Below the pieces are notes generated by a model, which worked only from the letters and a program-made list of their open reading frames with translations, did not search any database and was not told the DNA's origin. From Mesodorylaimus sp. YZB2_4 (Eukaryota; Nematoda; Enoplea; Dorylaimida; Dorylaimidae): a stretch of DNA of 64,000 nt. Location of the stretch: NCBI GenBank assembly GCA_030248295.1, contig JASANH010001278.1:737501-801500 (forward strand), written 5' to 3'. Position numbers and translations under genes: made by a program. Of this stretch, positions 11,895 to 22,765 are shown piece by piece (within the stretch, counting starts at the first letter, position 1; each line of letters starts with the position of its first letter).

Positions 11895-11956
11895 AGATGA
11901 ACACTCTCCTTATTTCAATTTACGCGAGCCAGCTTTGGTACAGAAAACCCTGCGAT

Positions 11957-12133
11957 ATGAAAAAATTGATAGTTCTGCTGCTCCTGAGTGCTTTAATCGT
12001 TTCAAGCGAAGCTGGCGCGCTGAGGAATCGAAGTCGTCCGAAGGCATCGAGACAGCGCTTGGCATTTGCTGTCGATGGAAACCACGTACCGCAGAAAACG
12101 TGGGGTGGCATCAAAGCGCCCAGCAAATTTTAA
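11957..12133 (+). CDS. Small secreted peptide precursor (58 aa), intronless
   Basis: I chose ATG 11957 and not the upstream in-frame ATG at 11897, because 11957 puts a textbook signal peptide at the N terminus: MKK, then a Leu/Ile-rich core, then SSEAGA with cleavage likely after residue 19. The remaining ~39 residues are basic (RNRSRPKASRQR), followed by LAFAVDGNHVPQK and a WGGIKAPSKF end. There are no cysteines. Arg/Lys-rich sites could allow processing to a shorter peptide such as an antimicrobial or neuropeptide-like product, but no known family was recognised. A TATA box (11886) and a poly(A) signal (12164) bracket the frame, which makes it a credible compact transcription unit. Confidence 0.6.
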   Translation: MKKLIVLLLLSALIVSSEAGALRNRSRPKASRQRLAFAVDGNHVPQKTWGGIKAPSKF

Positions 12134-12163
12134 CTACTGAAGACTGTCATCACTGACCATCAG

Positions 12164-12169
12164 ATTAAA
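12164..12169 (+). terminator. Likely poly(A) signal ATTAAA
   Basis: ATTAAA, a common variant signal, lies 31 bases after the stop codon of the 58-aa peptide gene. Confidence 0.5.
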
Positions 12170-12509
12170 GAGAAATGTAGACCAACATTGAACATTAACC
12201 TGATTTTGCCGATTTTGTGCAACCACCATATTTTTGTAGGGCTGTCAACAAAAAGAAGTGGGTGTGACAACATGATTCGTTTCGTGTGCTAATTCGTGCA
12301 GGATGACTACGCGCTAACTCCTATCAGTAAACCAAGGTCCATAAAAACCTGCTCGCTCTCTACTGCAATACTTTAGGTCTTTCAGGAAGTGCACTCCTGT
12401 AAACTATTGTATTACTTCCCTTTCGAATATCGACTCTTCCTGCATTAGATCATTATTGAAAACACTCTTAGCCTCAAATGTGCTTCTACGTTGGGTTTTT
12501 GTTCCTTTT

Positions 12510-12775
12510 TGGGGGCCGGAGTTGCCTCTAGTCTGCCAGCAATCAAGCCTTATAAGCTGGGTTGTGCGGGGACCAGCCCACACAGCAGCGAGGGCATCAT
12601 GGCCTGGGTGGGCTATGGCCTGTCGGTGTTCGGCAGCCGAGACTGTCTCCTTGTTTGGCGTCCTCCTCTCAACTCGCAGCATCTCTAGGGTACCAGGTGT
12701 GTGTCACCCACGGCCTGGCCTGCAAGGTCAGCGAGGGTTTGTGATTCGCAAGCCGACCTCCATCATTGGGCCGCT
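12510..12775 (-). repeat. SINE-A copy
   Basis: It matches 62405-62750 in reverse complement over most of its length, with shared words such as AGCCGAGACTGTCTCC, CACCCACGGCCTGGC and CGAGGGTTT followed by CCGACCTCCATCA. The GC-rich overlapping frames here are not genes. Its tRNA-like head is not retained at the expected end; a different GC-rich repeat begins at about 12775. Confidence 0.65.
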
Positions 12776-13540
12776 TGGGTGGTGTAGCGGTGAAAGGCGT
12801 GTGTCACAGTTTGGTAGGCGGAGCTGGAAACCGGTCAGCTGCGAGTTCAACTCTGGCCGTCTGAGACCCCGGTCAATTTCTATCTGCGCCTCGCACACCT
12901 GGCGGTGGGCGACTGACCCTTCGTCCCTTCGAGGAGAGGCCTTATTGGGCGAGAGGCTCTCGAATCCGGGTCCCCGCATGGTTACCCGGCGTAGCCACTG
13001 AAATCGCGGCGTTGCGACTACTGCAACCCCCTGCCGGCAGGCCATGGCAAGTGGTAGAGAGTAATCGATACTCTCCCCTGGCTAGGAGACGTCAACCTCT
13101 CCGGTTGATGGGCAGGTATAGTCGCGAGACTTGCCCCTCTCCAGCCGGAGATTTTGTCCCGCTGACTTCGCGGTCGGCCACACTCTCTCCTACGCCTGCT
13201 GGCATGGTTGCACTAACACGCGCCCTTGCCCGGCATGCGCCCCGGATGGACCCTAGTCGATGGCAAGATAAGGTCAACTAACAAGCCCCCTTGCCCGCGG
13301 GTGAAGGGCCAAAAATCGACCCTCCCCAGGACCGACCAGGATGGGTAAAAAAAAACCTTTATCACCGGAGATCGAATCAGGGATGAGTCCAGAATTTTTC
13401 TTCCAAGCAATACGGAGAGACCTGCCAAACCGCTGCAGGCGCGAACGCAAGGGGGTGTCGACCCTGAAAAGTGAGGTACAGGTAGCTTACCTTTACAAAC
13501 TCCGTGTAATCACGGCCTTGGAGTGGATATCCCAAAAAAT
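12776..13540. repeat. GC-rich composite repeat block
   Basis: It begins with a tRNA-like stretch (GGTGGTGTAGCGGTGAAAGG, then CGAGTTCAACTCTGGCC), so it may include a second SINE head. On the minus strand, near 13340-13390, there is a B-box-like GATTCGATCTCCGGTGAT. The frames at 12728-13045 and 13012-13281 look like by-products of high GC. I cannot set exact boundaries. Confidence 0.4.
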
Positions 13541-13679
13541 ATAAATACGATTTCGATATCGATATGTCAAATGAAATCGATATCAATTAGATATAGATCT
13601 GGACATAGATATCAACAGTAGTAACAGCTAGCCTTAAAGCAGGAGACATCAGAACTGTGTCGCTAAACAAGAACGAATA

Positions 13680-13805
13680 CCCGTAACCATACCCGCACCC
13701 GCCGACCCTTACCCGCACCCGTCGCCTCTTACCCAAACCCGTACCCATATCCGCCGGGTACGGGTGGGTTCGGGTTTGGGTACGGGTATGGGTACCCATG
13801 CAGGA
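13680..13805. repeat. CCCGTA/GGGTAC simple repeat with strand switch
   Basis: An array of ACCCG/ACCCGTACCC units (about 13680-13757) switches at about 13758 to GGGTACGGGT units (to about 13800). The two halves are imperfect inverted copies and could fold into a long hairpin or, on either strand, G-quadruplexes. Confidence 0.75.
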
Positions 13806-14249
13806 CTCTGCCCGCACCCACGACCCCCAAATCCTGCGTACGCGCCTGCGCAGCACCACCGCGGCCGCTGATCCTGCGTTCTTGAGGTACGTCTTGTATG
13901 GCTTTACGTAGAATAGTCAGAGCTTGTTCGTAATTTGGTCTTGTTGGATATATTTATAAGGGAACGTCTAATTCATAGAAGAAAAGAGATACGAAGATGC
14001 TGCGGGGGTTTCCCGCGCAAACTCCACACGGACTGCGATTTGTAACTGTAATCCTGCCCTGATCCCCCACTCCATGTGATAACGCTGAATAGTCTCTCCA
14101 TTAGCCATTTAGCTGGGTTTCGAATGTGACTTTGTTAAATGGTATATTGTGTCAGAGTTGAAACTGGCTTTCAGAGGAAAAACGCATGGTTCATCGGTAA
14201 ACTACAGTAAAAGCCCCCGATCTAGCCCGAAATACCACTCCGAATCTGC

Positions 14250-14465
14250 TTTTACCAGGCGCTCAAGATTTCCTGGATGTGGCAGACTTTGGGCCAGTTG
14301 GTGTGGGTGGACCTAGCAGGCAATACTCCTCGCTTCTAGGCGGGTGGAAGCATAGCACAATATCTACTGGTCTCCACCTCACCTGCTGAACAGACTTTCA
14401 AAAGATACAGTAAGACATCGAGACAGTGGCATGTGTTATTGCCTCTTGCATACACAACTATTGAC
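14250..14465 (+). pseudogene. Possible hAT transposase C-terminal remnant
   Basis: One frame at 14361-14460 reads YLLVSTSPAEQTFKRYSKT, which resembles the hAT dimerisation region (pattern VPAxSxPxERxFSxAG). No intact frame surrounds it. Very decayed, and offered only as a possibility. Confidence 0.3.
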
Positions 14466-14524
14466 ACTAAAATATATTAAATTTTCCACCTGTTAATACT
14501 CGCATTGAAGTGTCACAGCACACA

Positions 14525-14910
14525 AAATTGAACCACTTCGCCCATGACACGGACACAGGACGAGGACACTGACTGGACGAGGACACAGGACAAATCACAT
14601 TTGGCCAAAGCTGACACAGGTTCTGCACCCATCTAATTCGAGGGATGGAGAATCAGTTTTCGAAGGCATAACACGAGGGTAGGGAGGGAGGCTGGAGACG
14701 AGGACGGGCTGTAGAGGATTAGACACGGACAAAGACAAGGACACGTGCAAAACAAAAACAAAAAAGCTAGTAAAAAGCTTGAACGAACGGAACAGATATG
14801 ATACCCTAAGAACATATAATTGCTAAAAGCTACATTTTAAATACTTGACTGAGGCTGACAATGAGACGATGGACAACATAGAAAACGAGGACTGACGAAA
14901 GTGGCTTATA
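14525..14910. repeat. Degenerate GGACAC/GAGGAC-rich repeat
   Basis: Repeated words such as GACACGGACACAGGACGAGG, GGACGAGGACACAGGAC and GACACGGACAAAGACAAGG occur irregularly across about 380 bp. There is no coding signal. It lies downstream of the collagen stop codon. Confidence 0.55.
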
Positions 14911-15151
14911 AATAAAACGTGGACACTATGCGATTTGTCTATTGCACACAATTTGGCACCAAAATTTGGTTTTTGAAAAACCGATTTTTGGACGAAATTA
15001 AAAAAGATATGAATTTGGGATTCAAAAAAAAGATAAATTTTGTGCGGTTTATGGAAAAATCAAATGCTATGAAGCGACGAATAATAGAAAGCATAAATAG
15101 GTGAGGACTGTGGTTGGAATGGCTGGTCGTTGGCGAAGTCCCGGATCCATT

Positions 15152-16427
15152 TTAACGCCTTGTTCCGTCCTCGAAGAAAACACCGCCATCTAAATGAGGA
15201 AAGTGAGGGTATGTGAGAGCGGGAAGATACAAATGGGAAGGTGAGAGGTTACCCAAGGCGCAATATTTCGGACATATTCCCTTCTCTCCTGGGGGACCGG
15301 GGGGGCCTGGTGGGCCAGGGGGTCCGGGCAAGCCGTCCTCGCCGGGTGGTCCTGGTGGTCCTTTGGGTCCCTTGCCGCCTCCGTGGCCTGGTTCGCCGTC
15401 TTTGCCGTTGTCGCCGGGTGGACCTTGTGGGCCTGAAAAACCAAAATGCTTGTGATTCGTCGAACGAAATATGAATGACTGAGCTACTTACCAGGCGGGC
15501 CATCGTCTCCTTTGTCTCCCTCTTCGCCAGGAATAGGGGCTAAAATGCGAGGAGATATAGTCTAGTTTTCCCAGGTCTATAAACATGCACTCACGTTGTG
15601 GCGTGGCAGGTGGGCCTTGGTCGCCAGGTTGGCCAGGCTGACCCTCGGGTCCAGGTGGGCCAGGTGGTCCTGGTGGACCCTAGATAATACATCAGCTAAT
15701 GCTTCAAATTGTTGCTACCAAACCTTGCTTCACTGCGACTTACGGGGGGTCCAGGGGTAGCATCTGTGCCTGGGCGGCCTGGTGTTCCAGGTTCACCTGC
15801 ATCACCAGGCGAGCCAGGAGGACCATTCGGACCTGGTGGACCAGCGGGGCAGGGTTTGCACGGAGCTGGTGTAGGTATTTCGCACGGGGCCTCTGGAGGT
15901 TTTCCAGGAGTGCCGGGTGTACCTTAGAAAAACAGACGTCAGCTTTCTGAAACACAAGTTCTAAATCTGATCTTACCTGGTGCTCCAGGTTTGCCCGGTT
16001 TGCCAGGCTTGCCTGGTGGACCATTTGGTCCAGGTGGACCCGGCAGGCAACATCCTTCGCAACTAGTGGGTGGCAGCACAACACCGTACTGGTCGCCGCC
16101 GCCACCCGCCTGACGCCTGGTTCGATTGGCGGCAGGGACGTGATGGGCTTCGTTGGGCAATTTCTTCAAATACTCGACCTCGGACCAGATGTCTTTGGTT
16201 GAGCCTTTGCAATACTTGATTTCGTGTTGCATATGAGACCGGACATGTTTGACGTAGTTGTGGACCATAGGGAGTGTGATGCACACAGCCAGCACGGCCA
16301 CCACGCTGAAGGGCACACCAGCTTAGATGGGGCCATGATTACAAGACAGCCAAATCCCTCACCTGAACGAGACGGCCGAGTAGGCCACGAATTTGTAAGC
16401 TTTCATACGCGGGTCTCCTTCCAGCAT
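15152..16427 (-). CDS. Nematode cuticle collagen, complete (seven exons, 307 aa)
   Basis: Exons in coding order: 16427-16363, 16305-15977, 15922-15744, 15679-15595, 15539-15492, 15432-15253 and 15189-15152. They total 924 nt with consistent phases. Residues 9-65 are the nematode cuticle collagen N-terminal domain, with a membrane-anchor stretch (about 13-36, containing [11 protein letters not shown]) and [13 protein letters not shown] furin-type site RTRR (83-86) follows. Next come a CEGCC cluster, a first Gly-X-Y block, a second Cys region ([13 protein letters not shown]) and longer Gly-X-Y blocks. The C-terminal Cys knot is [11 protein letters not shown] and the protein ends EDGTRR. Cuticle collagens are secreted by hypodermis, cleaved at the RxxR site, trimerised, cross-linked through Cys and Tyr, and built into the exoskeleton. 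Seven exons is many for a family member of this size; Caenorhabditis versions usually have one or two introns. The stop falls only 38 nt into the last exon. The antisense frames over this locus are artefacts of Gly-Pro codon bias. Confidence 0.95.
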
Positions 16428-17229
16428 TTTTGCGACTGGTAGAGACTTGGACTAGACCAGAAGAAGTAATCCGAGAGGCCTTCTGATGGGAAGAAAGGAT
16501 GGTGGTTTTCGGAAGACGCACAACGATGGAACTAATGAAGTACCAGTCGGAGAGATGCTCTTATAATGGTCACCATCCCGTTCGTCACGTCGTTTCCGGG
16601 CGCAACGGTGTCACTGGTCTTCTGTCAGTAGGTCGTCACTCGAACTACATCTGCCTTGCGAAACTGGTGCAATCTGGTCCGCCCTCGGCTGCCCGCATGT
16701 CGACCATTTGACTTTTGACGAAAACGGAGACGATGCGCCGAAGATGGTGCCGAGCTGGGGCCTCGCAATTCCCATCAAATATTTTCAAGGATGATAAATT
16801 AGACATTGCCCTTTTTCGCAAAACGTGTTCGTATGATTCGAAAATCGGGACCGGGCATCGTTTTAAGAAATGATGCCTCCTAGGTACCCGCCTTTTAACA
16901 GGATGCGGCCAGGGTCAACCATTTTAGGTCTATTGTGGTTGGGGTGTAGGAATGGGGAAAATGCGAACAAACTAGGAGGCTGCCTATCAATTGCCCGAAT
17001 CTGCCATGACCATTTGGGAAATGGAGTGCGTGCATGGAATGGGGAATAATTTGGGGGCCGCCTCGCCCCACTGCATTCCCCCTTTTCGCTTGATGCGCCC
17101 GTAAGTAAGAAGATTTATGCACCGCCTTGTTGATGCCACGATGAGTGACTCCCATCCCATTTTCTCTCGCGTTTTAGGCATGGTTTTTCTCGATTGTGCA
17201 AGTGTTCTAAATTGAAAAGAAACAAATCA

Positions 17230-17341
17230 CAAGTAATTGTTTTCGTTTCGCAGCCTTGAAGCGTAAAACGAGTATCGCCATATCTCGAGTCGTCTTGGGT
17301 CATTTCTTCCCCATTTTCTTCATAGAATGACACAACTGAAA
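17230..17341 (-). other. Candidate orphan exon, unknown family
   Basis: On the minus strand a clean acceptor (CTCCGATTTTCAG) precedes an open stretch reading SFYEENGEEMTQDDSRYGD, then TRFTLQGCETKTITCDLF. The composition is protein-like and better than random, with two Cys. No partner exon was found and the family is not recognised. It may be a relic. Confidence 0.25.
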
Positions 17342-18428
17342 ATCGGAGATTGTTTCTCTGCGAAACAAGTTTTTCAGTTCAATAATTTAAAAAAACGTGA
17401 AAACTTTGAATGCTGTCATGGCTAAACCATATCGAGCAAAAATATAAAATGCAATGGTTTTTTTTAAAAATCGCATCAAAATGACGACCGTGTGGGCCGC
17501 ATGAGCCCGTTCTACCTTGCGTGTGCTCTTGGAATCTATGTACATTTACGTACTGTAGTTATGCACAGTTACGTAAGGGGCTCATGTCCCGAGGACTGTC
17601 TCTCCAGGTACACAAAATTCGCACGGCCTCCACTTAGAATCATTTGTTTCAATCCCGTTCAGAAACAGGTACATTTTTTGTGTGTAGCTAGCATTTGTGT
17701 TGTTGTAGATCTGGTACGCCGTGCTCACCTTGAAATAGATGATGTCTTCAGAATTTTCTTTCTTATTCAAACCTTTTGTCAATCTGTTTCGTTGAAACAT
17801 GTGTCTGCTAGTGGTAAGACGGCCTGGCTTATCTGGAGGCTCCTTATTTTTCAAGCAAGGTTAGAATATCTTTTTACCCTGACCCTGAATTTAACCGTCT
17901 TGCTTCGGACTTTGTAGACCTACACAGAATACAAATTTGTTCCCCTAATCTTCTACGTACGTGCATACAGTATTCAGTAAGGCAATCCCTATCGAAAATC
18001 CGTTTTCAGTCAGTGCAGATTTTGAGCCGTTTTGTAAGTGCAAAGGATTTATCTCTGATATTTTGCAGGTATCTGACGACGAGCACTCTAAGCGATGGTT
18101 TCTTCTAGTACAACACATGAAAATCTTTTTGCTCAAATCAATGGTAGATACAGTAGATCTGGCTCCCAAAAGAAGCCAGTGCATGCGCTCACAAGATCCC
18201 AAACGGGCCGCAAGGCGTCCCTTGAGCCTTGTATCGCAAGGCTATGTATGCACATCCGTCTAGTCGTGCCTTTGTGCTCTTTTTTTCCTCATTCTCATTC
18301 GCTTTTGACTGATTTATTTTCGCAGATCCTCATCCTTTGATTGTGATATGCAGACAGCAAATCGTACTGTAGTGCTGGTTGCTCATCAAAATCTCTTTTC
18401 ATCTTTTTGCATCCTTTTCTCCTTCCAG

Positions 18429-18560
18429 ATTAAAATTATCGCAAAAGGTGTTCAAAATTCTGAAGAACGAATCAGTGTCGAGTTCCAGGCCGAAATCTTG
18501 CCATTCACAAGGACCCGAGGCGATGTGCGTGCATTTCTAATTTCTCTGACTTTTTCAAAA
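18429..18560 (+). pseudogene. Galectin-like exon, isolated
   Basis: After a good acceptor (CTCCTTCCAG) the frame reads IKIIAKGVQNSEERISVEFQ, then AEILPF, then RGDVRAFLISLTF. It aligns by eye with the start of nematode galectin domains: an xLIVKG strand, a xRFxINL strand and a DVxLHxSxRF strand. The expected WG.E.R sugar-binding part is not found downstream, so this is a fragment or a pseudogene. Confidence 0.35.
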
Positions 18561-19606
18561 AATGCATACATTTCTGAGCAAAACGGAGCATGCCAATCGA
18601 GTCTTTTATGGGGACTACTTCACGTCCAAGCATGCATTCGACCCCTCCCTCCCTCCCCGGTGGAAGGATCTCGTCTCAGGTCTTGGCCGACAGGTCGACA
18701 CATACTGTGTATGTGCAGCCATGCTTCGCTACAATAAGCGCAGTTTCTTCATGCATATCCTGAATATTGGGCTAAAAATCGACGGTTCCTAGTTCGAGTG
18801 CTCTTGAGGCCCAAGTTTGCGAGAATTGTTCCATTATCATGTAGCTCTGTTATTGTTTTGGTTTTGCCATCATTTTATTAACATGCCTAATTATGAAACT
18901 TTGACAAACACTTACGACAGTGTAACTCCACACCATAACATGCAATCTATGGTTGTTGACGCTATGGCTAATGAGCCATGTTGATAGACCGTGTTGACTC
19001 TAAACGACCAGCCCATGCTCCACAGCAACCTATGGCATGTCCTGATTGTGTATGTATAAGTTCATTAGACATTAACCTTAGCGAAAGAGGATGCATTCAT
19101 GGAAACATCTCGCCATAAAAGGCCAGTTTCCAGTGGCTCATTGCATCACATATTTGAAAAAGCTTATTGTCGTATATACAATATTGCCCAGAGCAGGTGA
19201 ATTTCCGCCTTGTACAGAGTGTCACGCGAGGCGAGACGAGCTTGACAGAAAACAAGAAAGTTGGTCAGTGGCGAAGGAGGCTAAGTGCTAGACGGAGTGA
19301 CGCACGGCTCGATTTATTAGGGTACCTATTCTAGCCTAATCAGCTCCGATACGGTCGGAAGAGCCGCTATCCAGCCTTTGGCATATTTTGGATCTTTGAC
19401 GTCCTATTAAACGGATATGCGAGCCTCGCTCAAGCAATTCCCTAATGGGGATTCTCTCGGATCGCTCAAAGATCACGAAGGTTTAAAACTCGAAAATATC
19501 TCAGCAGATAAGAGTAGGCTTTGACACGATAGAGAGAGCAGCTGACAGAAAGAAATTGTGTCGGTCTTGCGGGGTTGCTTCAGTTGAATATCAAGCGAGT
19601 GGCCAA

Positions 19607-20728
19607 ATGAGTAACAACACGAGCAGCTTCGATTGCGGATTCTCGCCTAAATTCTGGGAGGCTTGTACTCTGCTCACCTACGTCACCTACACCATCGCCC
19701 CACCCATCTGCCTGATTGTGGGGCTGCCGAGTCATATTCTCACATTGATGGCGTTCCTGAAGCACCAGAATGCGGACACGGGATATTTCTATCAAATATT
19801 AACAACGGTCGCAAGAATGCTGGAAATTTTGGGCATGTTCCAATTTTCCATGTTCTTCGTGCATGGTGCTGGCCAAGATTGGAGTGGCGAGGGTGCAGCT
19901 GATGGGCCCGACTGGTACATGGGTAATTATGGGTTGATGTGGTTCACTGCCCATGTGCCACCCATGTTCGTGGCTGCTGTCACCGATGCAGTTGTGTTTG
20001 CATCAGCTGCCACTGCGGCCGACCGAGTGTTTGCTTTGGGAAAACCGTTCACCTACCAGGCCATCAATCACAAGAAGCACTCACGGCTGGCTGCATTGGC
20101 CTGCTTCCTCATCCCATTTCTCTGCGAGTTCCATGTGGTGTTCTCGTTTGATGTGTTCCCCCAAAAGGCTTATCCTACTAAATATTATGTTCAATACACA
20201 AACTTTTTTCCAAACTCTTCTATAAAAAGAAATTGGTCCAACACGGCATCAGTGTGTCGGTCTGTGGCTGAAGCTGTATTGATCGTGAGCAGCATATTTA
20301 TGGTTTATCGATTCAAGCAAAGAAATCAAAAAGTGCAACAATTGGCTGGTTCAATCGACGCTACGAAAGAAGCTAAGCGAAAGGCAAACGAGAAAACCCT
20401 TTTTTTTCTGGCCCTATTCCAATGCACCGCTACAACATTGCCCGGATTTCTGATGACAACATGGGACGTGGCCAATTACTTCGATCGTACCTTCGTCTTT
20501 TGCGCGGGTGCCATGCTCAGTTTGGTCACCGACCTGATTTTACAAGTGGTCAATGCTGTCGACGTGTACTTCATGCTGTGCATTAGCAGTAGTTTTAGGC
20601 AAATGGTCAGGAATGTCCTGAGAAAAGGTGAAGCGCATAAGACTAATGTCGCCAATAGCCAGCTGAATGCCGCATCAGGAGCGGCTAGTCAGCAAAGGCA
20701 GTCTGTCGTGTCGGCTGCTTGGAAGTGA
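19607..20728 (+). CDS. Orphan 7TM receptor, rhodopsin-like, intronless (373 aa)
   Basis: ATG 19607 is the first ATG in a frame with several TTG codons upstream. The N terminus has glycosylation sites (NNTSS). Membrane segments are visible at about residues 22-50, 62-85, 112-137, 155-175 and 220-240 and in two further blocks. The end of segment 3 carries AADRV (Asp139-Arg140), a DRY-type motif. Long loops and a Ser/Gln-rich tail with basic residues fit a G-protein-coupled receptor at the plasma membrane. The NPxxY motif of segment 7 is not conserved (VNAVDVYF). An AATAAA at 21037 may be its poly(A) signal. It may be a nematode-specific peptide or chemosensory receptor; the ligand is unknown. 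Confidence 0.75.
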   Translation: MSNNTSSFDCGFSPKFWEACTLLTYVTYTIAPPICLIVGLPSHILTLMAFLKHQNADTGYFYQILTTVARMLEILGMFQFSMFFVHGAGQDWSGEGAADGPDWYMGNYGLMWFTAHVPPMFVAAVTDAVVFASAATAADRVFALGKPFTYQAINHKKHSRLAALACFLIPFLCEFHVVFSFDVFPQKAYPTKYYVQYTNFFPNSSIKRNWSNTASVCRSVAEAVLIVSSIFMVYRFKQRNQKVQQLAGSIDATKEAKRKANEKTLFFLALFQCTATTLPGFLMTTWDVANYFDRTFVFCAGAMLSLVTDLILQVVNAVDVYFMLCISSSFRQMVRNVLRKGEAHKTNVANSQLNAASGAASQQRQSVVSAAWK

Positions 20729-22765
20729 AATTTGAGCTACAGGAAAAAAGGGGCCAGAAGACTTTTTGTTCTGGTGATGATTGTACAATAGTATCTTAAT
20801 TTTAACAAAAGCTAAATAGTTCTATTGAAAGGTGAACTGAACTTAATAATAAGCTGCGAATAATTGTGCAATGGCCGCATTGCTTATTGTTAGTTAGAGT
20901 GCACACCAAGCTGGCACCTGTCTCAGGCACGAATTCTGTCGTGTACAGTGCAACTGCTTGGGAAAGAAACCCTTTCTTCCATTGTTGGATGCTAAAGTGA
21001 ATTTACAGCAGAGCAGCAGGGTCGGGCACGAGATTTAATAAATGGAGCGCAATGATAAATCGCAGACGTCAATGTGCTGTAATAGCACACTTGATATTGG
21101 GGGGGGGTTATTCCTGTTTTTTTATTGTTCGTGCAATGTTTCTAAAATATCTGCACTGCACCCAAAAAATGTGAGCATTCTAGAATTGCTAGAAAGAATG
21201 GCTAACAATAAGAGGGGTTGTGTTGAGCAGTCGCAAAGCTGGATTTTTCTGTTGTAGGATTCGTGTATGAATTTCGAATTGAACCTGGTGCAATTGTCAA
21301 AGCGGCATAGTGCCGTTAATGAGAAATAAGCGTCTTTGTTTAATACAGAGAAACAAAAACACAAAATGCTCACAGTTGTTTGAATTGTCCCTTATCATTA
21401 CTTGATTGCACTCATTTCGTCGATTATTCTGGCATTTGCACTCCAGAAACAAGCACATTGTCCAAGTAGTTTTGTCAGGAGTTTCGGACAGCATGATAGG
21501 TGTTGCTTTAAAGAAAAAAAGATTCTCTTCTCGTATGTTTACAGTGCATCTGCCATAGGATACGTGAATATGCCCCAGTTCATGCATTCTTTTTTATTAA
21601 AACCCTGAAGTGGTTGATCGAGTTCGGGCTGGTACTCTGACTCTCATATTCCTATAGTAAAGCGCGCGAGTTTTGAATCTTGCTTTTGCGTAATCCTGTG
21701 AGCCTGTGGTAAAATGCTGTATGACTACTTTATGGCAATTTTCCCAACATGCCAGACAATTTGAGTTTTAAAGCTTAAAATTTAACCATGGGAATTCTTT
21801 GTTCAATCTCTGTTACTGAAAATGGGAATTGAATAATGGGAAAATGGGAAATATTGAATAATGGGAAAGTCGGAGTACCCAAGTACCCAGTGGGAAACCC
21901 AATCGCACCCTGCAATATATAGGCACATATTTTGTATCTTGGGGTAAAAAATTGTTCGTCCATGGTTTTGCAGTAAACAATCCCGATATACCCAGATATA
22001 CTGTTCACTCAAGGAAGAGTTTGCAAGAAGCGCGGTGGCTCAGCTCGTTGCGGCCTTGGTGCTGCACAGCAACCCTGACTTGAAGGCCGCAGCTCTGCTA
22101 TTGCTAAGGACGGCAGCTCATTGTCAGTACGCCGTTCCCGTGAGGAAATAGGGGCGGCGCGAGGCCCAACAAAAATTCGGAAGAACAATAAAGGTCTTAC
22201 AGACAAGCAAGAAGAATTAAAAATGACTGATGGCTTAGAGGAGGATTTTCTGCGTTTCCGCGTTTTTTGCCGATATATCATCATGGAACCTATTGACGAT
22301 AAATGACGGAGTCGCCATGATGCCTAGTGCATAGCGCTAAACATCGTAATTCGTATTTATGCCTGAATTAGTCATGTGACTCCTGAAAACATTTCTGACC
22401 TCCATCCAGTAGCTAATACGCCTGTCGGGGTGAGAAGGAATCGCGTCTATGTTTTATCACCTTAAAATGAGGGTCATTGCTCACTCGAAAGTCTTTGCTC
22501 TCGAGTGTACCAACAGGCCTAGTAGAAATATGCGGGTCTCCCCTGGTTTCGCCTCGCATGGAAATGGATCATCAAGCAGTCTGCAGATTAGCTGATTCCG
22601 GGGGGGTTGAAGGATGGTTGGGTTGTGCCATATCACATGACTGTTGGTTCCCCTATACCTCCATGGAAATTCCAGTAAGAAGCTCCCGAAACTTGAAGTG
22701 TTCGCACTTGACTCTAATCACACCCGCAAAAAACAAACCCTACAAAAACTGTACAAAACATTGCA
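20729..22765. other. Intergenic between two convergent receptor genes
   Basis: No gene is seen. AATAAA at 21037 probably ends the upstream receptor transcript. At about 22022-22110 the sequence GCGGTGGCTCAGCTCGTTGC begins a stretch with some tRNA A-box character, possibly another short repeat. A run of near-repeats of AATGGGAAAATGGGAAAT occurs at about 21815-21870. Confidence 0.45.

Larger units (their letters stand above)
16428..19606. other. Intergenic with isolated exon-like pieces
   Basis: Apart from the two exon candidates listed at 17230-17341 and 18429-18560 I see no gene. Bases just above 16427 should hold the collagen promoter. On the collagen strand, CTACCAG about ten bases before the ATG could be a spliced-leader acceptor. 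Confidence 0.45.

Noticed and set aside
12404-13428. Several frames of 60-180 codons
   Set aside because: They overlie SINE-A and a GC-rich repeat, have no domain, and overlap each other on both strands.
15213-15503. Gly-Pro- and Arg-rich frames on both strands over the collagen
   Set aside because: Shadows of the collagen Gly-X-Y codons in other frames; the true reading frame is on the minus strand with splice sites.
17582-17854. Minus-strand frame with DIIYFK, thought to be a second galectin piece
   Set aside because: Opposite strand to 18429, no sugar-binding motif, and alignment by eye was poor.
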